Below, in pieces: positions 45,093-53,681 of a DNA stretch of 64,000 bases (positions within the stretch are counted from its first letter, which is position 1; each line of letters opens with the position of its first letter). This DNA comes from Microbulbifer sp. YPW1 (GTDB lineage: Bacteria; Pseudomonadota; Gammaproteobacteria; Pseudomonadales; Cellvibrionaceae). The notes below the pieces were generated by a model. That model did no database searches, was not told where the DNA came from, and saw only the letters and a list, made by a program, of their open reading frames with translations. The stretch lies in NCBI RefSeq assembly GCF_013367775.1, contig NZ_CP055157.1, positions 248,001-312,000 of the forward strand. The letters run 5' to 3'. The position numbers were made by a program, and so were the translations under genes.

Positions 45093-46257
45093 GAAAAATA
45101 TCCCGGTAATCTTCGGCATCGAACGCAACCGGGTTGCTGGCAGCCGCCGCATCGGCCACCGCCATGCGTCCGATCCGCTCCGCCTGCTCCCCATCGATAC
45201 CAATTTCCTGCAGTGTGTTTGGAATCCCCAGGTCCAAGCGCAACTGATAGACCCACTCCAGCACACCGCCAAATCCCGGATTGGGCAGATCCAGATGTCG
45301 CGCCAGCCGCTCCATGGGCTCGCCGATGGCGCTTTCATTGGCACGCAGAACATAGGGCATCAAGATCGCGTTGAGCAGGCCGTGATGCGCATCAAACAGC
45401 GCCCCCAGCGGATGCGCCATTGCGTGCATCGCGCCCAGTCCGCGCTGGAATGCGGTAGCCCCCATACTGGAAGCCACCAGCATCTGCATGCGTGCGTCCA
45501 GGTCGTTGCCATTGGCCACCACACGGGGCAAATACACACTGATCAGGCGCATTGCTTCCAGTGCGATACCCTCCGCCATGGGATGAAAGCCCGGCGCACA
45601 GAAAGCTTCCAGATTGTGGGACAAAGCATCCATTCCCGTGGCCGCGGTAATATTGGCGGGCAGGCCGCAGGTGAGCTCCGGATCCAGAATCACCTGCGCA
45701 GGTAACATTCTGGGGTGGAAGATAATCCGTTTGATCTCGGCCTCCTCATCGGTGATGACCGACGAGCGCCCCACTTCGGAACCGGTGCCCGCGGTGGTAG
45801 GCACCGCGATCACCGGCGCCATGGCATCTTCATTTACGCGCAGATAGTTGTCTTCCAGATCTTCAAAATCCCACAGCGGGCGGCTCTGACCCGCCATCAG
45901 CGCAATCGCTTTTGCCGCGTCCAGTGCGGAGCCACCGCCCACCGCGAGGACCCCGTCGTGCTCACCGGTGCGGAATACCGTCAGGCCTTCAATCACGTTC
46001 TGGCCGGTGGGGTTGCCCTTGATGTTGGCGAACATGTCGACGCGCAGCCCGTTTTCCTCGCACAGGTTGAGGATGTTGTTGATCAACGGCAGCGACGCCA
46101 GTCCCGGATCGGTCACCAGCAGCGGAGCGCGCATGCCGAACTCGAAGCAAAGGGATGGCAGCTCCCGCACACGCCCGGCACCAGCGCGAATGGCCGTGGG
46201 GTAATTCCAGTTGGCGGAGAGATGTGGGACACGAACGTCAGTCATTGCAGAGTCCAC
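45061..46257 (-). CDS. Iron-containing (group III) alcohol dehydrogenase
   Basis: The 398-residue protein has the dinucleotide-binding VGGGSALDAAKA and the metal-binding histidines in GMDALSHNLEAF, AMHAMAHPLGALFDAHHG. Start is a GTG or an ATG four codons later; neither has a strong ribosome site. It follows the aldehyde dehydrogenase gene by 17 bases and probably oxidises the alcohol group of a pathway intermediate. See the GS-like ligase upstream for context. Confidence 0.9.
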   Translation of the reverse strand: MDSAMTDVRVPHLSANWNYPTAIRAGAGRVRELPSLCFEFGMRAPLLVTDPGLASLPLINNILNLCEENGLRVDMFANIKGNPTGQNVIEGLTVFRTGEHDGVLAVGGGSALDAAKAIALMAGQSRPLWDFEDLEDNYLRVNEDAMAPVIAVPTTAGTGSEVGRSSVITDEEAEIKRIIFHPRMLPAQVILDPELTCGLPANITAATGMDALSHNLEAFCAPGFHPMAEGIALEAMRLISVYLPRVVANGNDLDARMQMLVASSMGATAFQRGLGAMHAMAHPLGALFDAHHGLLNAILMPYVLRANESAIGEPMERLARHLDLPNPGFGGVLEWVYQLRLDLGIPNTLQEIGIDGEQAERIGRMAVADAAAASNPVAFDAEDYRDIFLSALTGTAPS

Positions 46258-46274
46258 GGCCGGGAATACCCGGC

Positions 46275-47663
46275 TTACAAGGTTGTTTTCAGGTGGAAAG
46301 ATTTCGGGCGCGTCACATGTTCAAAGCCGACACTCGACAGGGTACAGCCGCGACCGGATTTTCGGACCCCGGTCCAGGCCAGCTCCGGATCCAGATAGTC
46401 GCACCGGTTGAGAAATACCGTGCCGGTGTGCAAACGATTCCCAAGGGCAATCGCCGCTTCCGAGTCCGCGGAATAAATGGCAGCGGTGAGGCCGTATTCA
46501 CTGTCGTTCATCAACGCCAGGGCCTCGTTATCATCGGCGACCGACATCACGCCCAGCACCGGCCCGAAAGACTCTTCACTCATCACGCGCATCTCGTGAT
46601 TCACACCGGTGAGTAACTGCGGCGCCATATAGGCACTGCCACGTCGATCCAATGCAAAATCCCCGCCATCGATGTGAGCCAATGCCCCCTGCTGCACGGC
46701 CTCATCAATCTGGTCCCGCACAAAATCCGCGGCACCCGCCCGCACCAGCGGACCGAGGGTGGTATCCGGCTCGTCTGATCGACCGAGGCGATACTGTTGA
46801 ATCAAGGGTATCGCGCGCTCGATAAATTCATCGAATAGCGAGTGATGAACGTAGGCGCGCTCGATACCACAGCAGGATTGCCCGGAATTGAAAAAAGCAC
46901 CGTCCACCACCGACGCCACCGCATACTCGATATCGGCATCGGAACGGACATACGCCGGATCTTTGCCGCCGAGCTCCAGCCCCAGGGAAATAAACCGTCC
47001 CGCGGCGGCCGTTTCTACCGCAGCGCCCCCGGCCACAGAACCGGTAAACGCCACATGCTGGACGTCACTGCCAATAATGATCTGCTCGGCATCGCGGTGC
47101 CCGAGATGCAGATACTGGAACACCCCTTCCGGCAACCCCGCCTCGCTAAATGCCTCGACCATGCGCTCGGCACACAAAGGGGTTTGCGCCGAGTGTTTGA
47201 GCAGTACGCTGTTGCCGGCAAGCAATGCTGGCACCACCGCGTTGACCGCGGTCAGGTACGGGTAATTCCAGGGCGCGATAATAAAAGAGACGCCCAGAGG
47301 CACCCGCCGGATAAAACGCTGAAATCCGGTTTTCTCCGGCAGCTGGATATCTGCCAGCGCGGATTCCGCCAGCGCGGCCATGGCCAGCGCACGTTCGGCA
47401 AAGCCATCGATCTCGCCGCCGGCACACGCAATGGGGCGCCCCATCTGCCAGCAGATCTCCTCGGCCAACGCGGGCTTTTTCTGTTGCAGCACCGACACGG
47501 CCCCACGCACCAGCGCTACTTTCTGCTGCAGCGGCACCTCTGCCCAGCCTGGCTGTGCGCGCTGGGCGAGGTTCAGCGCATTCTGGATTTCATAGTCAGT
47601 CGCGAGGGGGCGCTCGATGTACAGACTGTTATCAATCGGGGAAATACAGCGAAGTTTTTCCAT
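46275..47663 (-). CDS. NAD(P)-dependent aldehyde dehydrogenase
   Basis: The 462-residue protein starts at the ATG giving MEKLRCISPIDNS. It has the PWNYPYL cofactor segment (131-137), Glu230 in LELGGKDP, and the catalytic Cys264 in NSGQSCCGIERAYV. The sequence is of the succinate-semialdehyde dehydrogenase-like type. It is central in a three-gene minus-strand unit (GS-like ligase, this enzyme, iron-ADH), spaced 53 and 17 bases, so the three likely act on one substrate. Confidence 0.92.
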   Translation of the reverse strand: MEKLRCISPIDNSLYIERPLATDYEIQNALNLAQRAQPGWAEVPLQQKVALVRGAVSVLQQKKPALAEEICWQMGRPIACAGGEIDGFAERALAMAALAESALADIQLPEKTGFQRFIRRVPLGVSFIIAPWNYPYLTAVNAVVPALLAGNSVLLKHSAQTPLCAERMVEAFSEAGLPEGVFQYLHLGHRDAEQIIIGSDVQHVAFTGSVAGGAAVETAAAGRFISLGLELGGKDPAYVRSDADIEYAVASVVDGAFFNSGQSCCGIERAYVHHSLFDEFIERAIPLIQQYRLGRSDEPDTTLGPLVRAGAADFVRDQIDEAVQQGALAHIDGGDFALDRRGSAYMAPQLLTGVNHEMRVMSEESFGPVLGVMSVADDNEALALMNDSEYGLTAAIYSADSEAAIALGNRLHTGTVFLNRCDYLDPELAWTGVRKSGRGCTLSSVGFEHVTRPKSFHLKTTL

Positions 47664-47716
47664 AGGGCTCGAGGGCTTCCTGCCGATACCGGGCACCGTG
47701 CCGGCCAGATGAATTG

Positions 47717-49171
47717 CTAGATGATTTCGAAGTAGCGCTGCAGTTCCCATTCGCCGATATGACGGCGGTACTCGCGCTCCTCCCATTCGCGGCTCGCCGC
47801 GAAATGATCGACAAAGGCATCGCCAAACAGATCGCGGGCGGCTGCCGATTGCTTCAGGCGTTGCGCCGCATCCCACAGGGTGCGCGGCAGCGCCAGTTGC
47901 GGCGGATGCTCCAGCGCATAGGCATTGCCATCCACCGCGTCTCCCGGTTGCCAACCCTGCTCGATACCGTAGATACCGGAGCCCAGCGCAACGGCCAGGG
48001 CCAGGTAGGGATTGGCATCGGCCGCGCCGAGCCGGTACTCCTGACGCTGTGACTTGTCACTTCCGGGAATCACCCGCAGCGCGGCGGTCCGGTTTTCGAC
48101 CCCCCAGGTAGCATCGGTGGGCGCCCAGAAACCCGGGATCAGGCGGCGGTAACTGTTGATCGTGGGCGCCACCATACACAGCAGTTCCGGCATCAGGCGC
48201 TGCTGGCCGGCGAGAAACTGTCGCTGTACGTCACTCATGGTGTGGGGGGCGTCTTTGGCGAAAAAGGCGGATTTGTTGTCGCTCTTGTTGCGCAGGGACA
48301 GATGGATATGGCCACTCTGGCCGGGATAGTCATTGGACCACTTGGCCATAAAGGTGGCCATCAACCCGCGCCGCTCCGCCAGCACCTTGATGAAGGTTTT
48401 GAACAGCGCCGCCTTATCACCCGCGGCCTCCACATCATCGACGGTGATCGCCGCCTCGAGTACCCCCGGGCCCGTCTCCGTGTGCAGCCCCTCGATGGGG
48501 AAATCCATCTGCTGTGCCAACTCGAGGATCTCGTGGTAAAGGTCCGCGTGCACCGAGTTGCGGATCATCGAGTAGCCGAACCAGCCCGGAGTAAAAGGCT
48601 TGAGGTTCCGGTATCCCTTGGCACGGGCGGAGTCCGGGGTTTCATCGAACATGAAAAACTCGTACTCCAGCGCACCGTAGGGCGCAAATCCGGCTTTCTC
48701 ACAGCGCTGGATCACCCGCCGCAGCAGGGCCCGTGGACATACCACCTCCGCAGAGTCGGAGAACTCCGCCAGAAATAGCAGCATCCCGTCCTCGAACGGC
48801 ACCTCCCGGCAGGTGTGGGGCAGAATCCTGACCGGCGCATCCGGGTAGCCCGTGTGCCAGCCGGTGTAGCGCGTATTGTCGTAGAGCTGGTCCTGCACAT
48901 CCCATCCCAGCACCACGTCACAGAAGGCAAACCCATGGTCCAGCGCGGAGAAGAACTTCTCGCGGCTCATGTACTTGCCACGCATCACCCCGTCGTTGTC
49001 AAACAGGCCCACCTTTACATGGGTGAGGCCGCGGGCCTCCACGAGGCGCTTGGCATCCGCGACACTGCGCACCTGGCGCGGACCGGGTACCGGGTTGTCG
49101 CTGACAGCGGTCGGGGAAGACAGGGAGTTCGTTGCCGCCGGGGATGATGGCAGCTCGGTGGATTCGTCCAT
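47717..49171 (-). CDS. Glutamine-synthetase-family ligase, gamma-glutamylamide synthetase-like
   Basis: The 484-residue protein has a Ser/Pro-rich N-terminal tail (1 to about 35), then the GS fold: LFDNDGVMRGKYM, metal ligands in LEYEFF (Glu169, Glu171), TETGPGVLEAA (231-241) and GHIHLSL (His288, His290), and NRTAALRVIPGS near the nucleotide site. The start is set by GGAG six bases ahead of the ATG; upstream in-frame starts lack one. It differs clearly from the PuuA-like paralogue at 33.8 kb. With the ALDH and iron-ADH it suggests gamma-glutamylation of an amine or amino-alcohol. Confidence 0.87.
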   Translation of the reverse strand: MDESTELPSSPAATNSLSSPTAVSDNPVPGPRQVRSVADAKRLVEARGLTHVKVGLFDNDGVMRGKYMSREKFFSALDHGFAFCDVVLGWDVQDQLYDNTRYTGWHTGYPDAPVRILPHTCREVPFEDGMLLFLAEFSDSAEVVCPRALLRRVIQRCEKAGFAPYGALEYEFFMFDETPDSARAKGYRNLKPFTPGWFGYSMIRNSVHADLYHEILELAQQMDFPIEGLHTETGPGVLEAAITVDDVEAAGDKAALFKTFIKVLAERRGLMATFMAKWSNDYPGQSGHIHLSLRNKSDNKSAFFAKDAPHTMSDVQRQFLAGQQRLMPELLCMVAPTINSYRRLIPGFWAPTDATWGVENRTAALRVIPGSDKSQRQEYRLGAADANPYLALAVALGSGIYGIEQGWQPGDAVDGNAYALEHPPQLALPRTLWDAAQRLKQSAAARDLFGDAFVDHFAASREWEEREYRRHIGEWELQRYFEII

Positions 49172-49328
49172 GCTGGGCTCCGTTATTGTGACCGAGCCGT
49201 CGCCTCCGGCGACGGACGGATTCCTGCACTCAGCATAGTCGACACACGTTGAGTCTGCCGGCACAGCTCCAAACTGAACAAAATTTGAGCGGTCACGCTG
49301 ACGGCTATGTTAGCGCACGCTCAGGGTA

Positions 49329-49334
49329 TATAAT
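49329..49334 (+). promoter_or_regulatory. Probable -10 box for ppa
   Basis: A consensus TATAAT lies 47 bases before the ppa ATG, in the sequence GGGTATATAAT. No good -35 hexamer is seen at the right distance. Confidence 0.5.
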
Positions 49335-49380
49335 CCGGCCTCCAAATTTTTGACCCACACAACATCATTCAGGACCAGCA

Positions 49381-49917
49381 ATGAGCTTCGACAAGGTTTC
49401 CCCTGGCAAAGAACTGCCTAACGATATCAACGTAATCATCGAGATCCCGGCCAACCACGATCCGATCAAATACGAAGTCGACAAGGACGCGGACGCGGTA
49501 TTCGTAGACCGTTTCGTAGCCACCCCGATGTTCTACCCGGCCAACTACGGTTACGTACCCCAGACTCTGTCTGAAGACGGTGACCCCCTGGACGTGCTGG
49601 TTGTTGCTCCGTACCCGGTAATGGTTGGCTCCGTGATCCGCTCCCGCGTGATCGGCGTGCTGAACATGACCGACGAATCCGGTGTAGACGCCAAGCTGCT
49701 GGCGGTACCGCACACCAAGCTGACCAAGCTGTACGATCACGTCAACGAAATCGGCGACCTGCCGGAACTGCTGATCAAGCAGATCGAGCACTACTTCGAA
49801 AACTACAAAGCCCTGGAAGCAGGCAAGTGGGTGAAAGTAGACGGCTGGGCCGACGCTGACGCTGCACGCAAAGAAGTTATGGCTTCCCGCGAGCGCTACC
49901 TGAAAGAAGAAGGCTAA
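49381..49917 (+). CDS. ppa: Soluble inorganic pyrophosphatase
   Basis: The 178-residue family-I enzyme hydrolyses pyrophosphate. It has the catalytic region [10 protein letters not shown] with its metal-binding aspartates, [13 protein letters not shown], and the C-terminal KWVKVDGW. It is monocistronic, with a terminator 18 bases after the stop. Codon use is strongly biased, as expected for an abundant protein. Confidence 0.97.
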   Translation: MSFDKVSPGKELPNDINVIIEIPANHDPIKYEVDKDADAVFVDRFVATPMFYPANYGYVPQTLSEDGDPLDVLVVAPYPVMVGSVIRSRVIGVLNMTDESGVDAKLLAVPHTKLTKLYDHVNEIGDLPELLIKQIEHYFENYKALEAGKWVKVDGWADADAARKEVMASRERYLKEEG

Positions 49918-49934
49918 TCGCCCTACTCTTTTCG

Positions 49935-49961
49935 AAAAGCCGGCTTTAAGCCGGCTTTTTT
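49935..49961 (+). terminator. Terminator of ppa
   Basis: AAAAGCCGG and CCGGCTTTT arms with a short loop are followed by a T-run on the plus strand. Confidence 0.92.
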
Positions 49962-50017
49962 GTGCCTGAAATTAACGCTCCAACTATTTCCCCAACTTCC
50001 TCAACGCTCGCGGCGAA

Positions 50018-50131
50018 GGTGCCGATACCGGGTACAGCCTTGTGAGACCTTCGAAAAAAGGGACTTTTTCGAAGAGCCCCCAGGGATGGGTTCACGGCGT
50101 GTCTCACAAGGCTGTACCCGGTAGCGGCACC
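50018..50131. repeat. Nested inverted repeat, 114 bp, REP-like or structured element
   Basis: Two 30-base arms (50018-50047 and 50102-50131) are reverse complements with one mismatch. Inside, a second palindrome pairs CTTCGAAAAA (50049-50058) with TTTTTCGAAG (50065-50074). The remaining inner stretch AGCCCCCAGGGATGGG leads to the right arm. It lies after the ppa terminator and about 180 bases ahead of a receptor gene, and encodes no plausible protein. It is single in this window, so it may be a dispersed repeat or a structured RNA. Confidence 0.8.
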
Positions 50132-50215
50132 GCCACGATCTTCCCCCTTGCTGACACTACAGCAGGGCTCCTTAAATTATTTTTCTGCCTCCCTGTCGGG
50201 ATTTCTCCACCACCG

Positions 50216-50234
50216 GCGTTTACCCGTTTACACC
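50216..50234 (+). promoter_or_regulatory. Direct-repeat motif CGTTTAC upstream of receptor 1
   Basis: CGTTTAC occurs twice in tandem (50217-50223 and 50225-50231). The nine-base CGTTTACCC is also found ahead of the paralogous receptor gene at 55327-55335. A 7-base hairpin (CCCCGAA with TTCGGGG, 50233-50251) follows directly. A shared regulator site is inferred. Confidence 0.35.
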
Positions 50235-50310
50235 CCGAAAAAACTTCGGGGCTGTGCTTTGACATAACAAAAAATGCTACACGCCAGATAACAATAGAAT
50301 GGAGAAACCC

Positions 50311-52914
50311 ATGCAAAGATCGCGCTTCCCATCCGCCCTGTTCCACAAAACACTATTGGCAGGCACCATTGCCATGATTTCCGCCGGCGCTGCCGCGCAG
50401 GAAACTGAGACTGAAGGTAAAATCGTAGAGGAAGTCGTGGTAACCGGTATTCGCGGTGCCCTGCAACAGTCGCTGGACGTTAAGCGCGACGCCACCTCCA
50501 TTGTCGACGCCATCAGCTCCGAAGACATCGGCAAATTCCCGGATAAAAACGTGGCCGACTCCCTGCAGCGTGTACCAGGTATTTCCGTCGACCGTATCTG
50601 GGGCGAGGGCCGGGATATTTTCGTGCGCGGCACCGACAGTACCCTGAACCGCACCCTGATGAACGGCCAGAACGTGGCTTCCGCTTACTGGTGGGCCAAC
50701 GACAACCCGAGTCGCGGTTTCAACTATTCCATTCTCGCGTCCGAGCTGGTTTCTGCGCTGGAAGTGTACAAGAGTCCGGAAGCCCGTCACGACGAGGGCA
50801 GTATTGGCGGTATGGTGAATGTCATCACACGCAAGCCGCTGGACCTGGATCCGATGACCGTAAACCTATCTACCGAGAGCGTATACAGCGAGCTGCCGGA
50901 CACCAGGGATCCACAGGTGTCCGGCTTGGTCAGCTGGAAAAATGATGCAGAGACCTTTGCCGTGCTCGCCTCTTACAACAGCCAGCAGCGCACCATGCGC
51001 CGCGACGGCCTCGAGGTTTTTCCCACCAACGACCTCTATACCGTTACCGACCAGAACGGCAACGTCACCGAAGATGTCTACGTTCCCTGGGGCGGAGGCT
51101 CGGCAATTTTCCAGCAGGATCGCCAGCGCGATACCGCGAACCTCACCGTGCAGTTCCGCCCGTCTGATCGCTGGGATATGACCATGAACTATGTCGCCTC
51201 CGACATGGATATGGACAACAGCAACCAGAACTACCTGTTCGTTGCCGGCGGCTACAAGATTCCCAATGGCGATGTGGTGACCGACCCTGTGTTCATTCCC
51301 ACCAGCGATGGCTACCAGGCTCTGGTGGGTGGAGTGATCGAAAATCCCGACAGCATTGGCGTGGCCGACGAGCCCATCGTGCGCGATGCCTTTGTGGAAT
51401 CCGAGGTGCTGGACTTTGCCGCCGATTACACCGGCGACAGCTGGACCCTGCACCTGCAGGCCGGTACCACCAGCGCGGAGGGTGGCAGTACCAAGGACCG
51501 CAATTACTGGTTCGAAGGCAACAGTGCGGAAGACCTGAATTTCGGAACCAATACCAACGAATTCAGCTTTCCGGGCATTGATCCCCTGGATGGCAGTGCG
51601 CTGCACCTGAACGCCGCCAACCTGCGGGACTGGGTGCGTGTGATGGAAGATGACGAAAGCTACTTCCAGGCAGACGGCGTGATCGACGTGCAACTGGGGG
51701 CGATCACCGCCATCAAGACCGGCGTCAAAATGCGCAACCACACCATCGAGAACAATCGCCAGAACGGTTCCGTAGACGTAAGCAATCCGGACATTGCCGA
51801 TCAGGTGGCCGCACTGAATGCGATCACCCTCGCGGATGTGTCCTCAGGTCCGAGTCCCCGCCTGCACGGCGAAGGCGCGACTAGCGGCTCACTCACCCGG
51901 TACGCGTTCCTGGATACCGGTCTCGCCCGGGAAAAGATCGACAGTATTCTGGATGCCGGCGCCATGACCTACGCGGAAGACCAGAGAGCCTATTACAAGA
52001 TCAACGAGGACATTGCCGCGGCCTATGCCCAGGCAGATTTCGAAAGCGGCAATCTGCACGGTAATTTCGGCGTACGACTGGTGGAAACGGACCAGACCTC
52101 CCACGCCTATATTGATGGTGAGCGCGGCGCGGTAAGCCGCAGCTATCGCGAGGCGCTGCCGAGCGTGAACGTGATCTACGATCTCGCGGAAGACATTATT
52201 CTGCGCGGTGCCGCGTCCCGCGCCATGGCCCGCCCGACATTCCAGAACCTCAGTTCCAATATCGTGATCAACGCCACCAGTGGCACCGCCACTGCCGGCA
52301 ACCCCATGCTGAAACCCATCTTCGCAGATCAGTTTGAATTGGGTGCCGAATGGTATTTCAGTGATGCGAGCCTGGTAGCCGCAACCTACTTCAACAAGGA
52401 CCTGAGTACCTTCGTGTTCCAGAACACCCAGGTAGAAGAGATTGACGGCCAGAGCATTAATGTCACCCGTCCCTACAACGCCGACAAGGGTGCGGATATC
52501 CAGGGCCTGGAGATTCAGGTGCAGCATGATTTCGGGAGCGGTTTCGGGGTGCTCGGCAATTACACCTGGACCGACGCCAAGGTGCCCGGCAGCAAGCTGG
52601 AGTTACCGGGCAATTCCCGCGACCAGTTCAATGCTTCGACTTATTACGAGAATGACTTCCTGAGCCTGCGCCTGTCCTACAACCTGCGCTCCGAATCCTA
52701 CGGCGGGCTCACCTCCGGATCCCAGCTGGTTACCGATCAGTACGATCAGTGGGACGCGACCGCCAACTGGATGGTGAACGAGAATGTGGATGTTTTCTTT
52801 ACCGCGGTAAACCTCACCAATGAAATCATCTACATGCGCACCGCCGACGGCATCCCCGTAGGCTTCTATGAAAACGGACCGCGCTTCAGCCTGGGCGCAC
52901 GTCTTTCCTTTTAA
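50311..52914 (+). CDS. TonB-dependent receptor 1, without signalling domain
   Basis: The 867-residue receptor has a signal peptide (1 to about 29), a TonB box EEVVVTGIR (40-48), a plug with SSEDIGKFPDKNVADSLQRVPG, and a barrel ending in GARLSF. It belongs to the large receptor family common in carbohydrate-scavenging marine bacteria and Xanthomonads; the ligand is unknown. ATG at 50311 is preferred because GGAG is six bases upstream. The plug and first barrel third closely match receptor 2 at 55.5 kb, indicating a duplication. This copy lacks the N-terminal signalling domain. Confidence 0.92.
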   Translation: MQRSRFPSALFHKTLLAGTIAMISAGAAAQETETEGKIVEEVVVTGIRGALQQSLDVKRDATSIVDAISSEDIGKFPDKNVADSLQRVPGISVDRIWGEGRDIFVRGTDSTLNRTLMNGQNVASAYWWANDNPSRGFNYSILASELVSALEVYKSPEARHDEGSIGGMVNVITRKPLDLDPMTVNLSTESVYSELPDTRDPQVSGLVSWKNDAETFAVLASYNSQQRTMRRDGLEVFPTNDLYTVTDQNGNVTEDVYVPWGGGSAIFQQDRQRDTANLTVQFRPSDRWDMTMNYVASDMDMDNSNQNYLFVAGGYKIPNGDVVTDPVFIPTSDGYQALVGGVIENPDSIGVADEPIVRDAFVESEVLDFAADYTGDSWTLHLQAGTTSAEGGSTKDRNYWFEGNSAEDLNFGTNTNEFSFPGIDPLDGSALHLNAANLRDWVRVMEDDESYFQADGVIDVQLGAITAIKTGVKMRNHTIENNRQNGSVDVSNPDIADQVAALNAITLADVSSGPSPRLHGEGATSGSLTRYAFLDTGLAREKIDSILDAGAMTYAEDQRAYYKINEDIAAAYAQADFESGNLHGNFGVRLVETDQTSHAYIDGERGAVSRSYREALPSVNVIYDLAEDIILRGAASRAMARPTFQNLSSNIVINATSGTATAGNPMLKPIFADQFELGAEWYFSDASLVAATYFNKDLSTFVFQNTQVEEIDGQSINVTRPYNADKGADIQGLEIQVQHDFGSGFGVLGNYTWTDAKVPGSKLELPGNSRDQFNASTYYENDFLSLRLSYNLRSESYGGLTSGSQLVTDQYDQWDATANWMVNENVDVFFTAVNLTNEIIYMRTADGIPVGFYENGPRFSLGARLSF

Positions 52915-52952
52915 AACCCCTTACTAGCAGGCATCACCTTGTCACCGCTTGC

Positions 52953-52976
52953 AGGCGCCCTCCGGGCGCCTTTTTT
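52953..52976 (+). terminator. Terminator of receptor 1
   Basis: AGGCGCCC and GGGCGCCT arms with a TCC loop are followed by a run of T residues. Confidence 0.92.
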
Positions 52977-53059
52977 AGTTGCGATCGATGTCTGGGCGAC
53001 GCGCGCCAGGCCGGTTATAGTCGATGCTCGAACCAACCTTCAAAGAAACGGGCGGCGAT

Positions 53060-53668
53060 ATGAGCAAAACCGTAGATGGACCCGATGGCATGCCCCGCTG
53101 TGGCTGGTGCGCAGCAGCACCGGAATTTTTTGACTATCACGATAGAGAATGGGGCTTCCCGGTAGACGACGACCGGCGGCTGTTTGAAAAACTGTGCCTG
53201 GAAAGTTTCCAGTCCGGCCTGAGCTGGCGCACGATACTGGCCAAGCGCGAAAACTTCCGCAAAGCGTTCAAAAATTTTGATTTCAATAAAGTGGCACGCT
53301 TTACTGAAAAAGACGTGGAACGCCTGCTCGGGGATGAGGGTATTGTTCGCCACCGCGGCAAGATTGAAGCGGTGATCAATAACGCGCAGAGAGCGCAGGA
53401 GCTGGTCAAGCAGGAAGGTTCCATTGCCGCCTATATCTGGCGCCATGAGCCCACGCCACAAAACGGGCAAGCACCACAGAGCGCTTCCACCTCAGAAACC
53501 TCCAAAGCACTCGCCAAAGACCTTAAGAAACGCGGCTGGAAATTTGTCGGCCCCACTACCGTCTACGCCTTTATGCAGGCCATGGGGTTGATCAACGACC
53601 ACCTGGAAGACTGCAAGTCCCGCAGCGAGGTGGACAAGGCGCGCAGGGCATTCAAACGGCCCAAATGA
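53060..53668 (+). CDS. tag: DNA-3-methyladenine glycosylase I
   Basis: Tag removes 3-methyladenine from alkylated DNA. The 202-residue protein has the family start MPRCGWC (zinc ligand Cys), FDYHDREWGFP, and LESFQSGLSWRTILAKRENFR; the later helix GWKFVGPTTVYAFMQAMGLINDH carries further conserved residues. ATG at 53060 is preferred to one 36 bases upstream because it has GGCGG close by. It lies between receptor 1 and the FecR gene, facing the latter, and seems unrelated to them. Confidence 0.94.
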   Translation: MSKTVDGPDGMPRCGWCAAAPEFFDYHDREWGFPVDDDRRLFEKLCLESFQSGLSWRTILAKRENFRKAFKNFDFNKVARFTEKDVERLLGDEGIVRHRGKIEAVINNAQRAQELVKQEGSIAAYIWRHEPTPQNGQAPQSASTSETSKALAKDLKKRGWKFVGPTTVYAFMQAMGLINDHLEDCKSRSEVDKARRAFKRPK

Positions 53669-53681
53669 AAAAATGGGTTAT

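Noticed and set aside
50259..50264. A perfect TTGACA upstream of receptor 1, considered as a -35 box
   Set aside because: No acceptable -10 hexamer lies 15-19 bases downstream (the sequence there is CGCCAG), so no promoter is called.
50042..50377. An open frame crossing the palindrome and the start of receptor 1
   Set aside because: It runs through the inverted repeat and into the receptor gene in a wrong frame and has no ribosome site.
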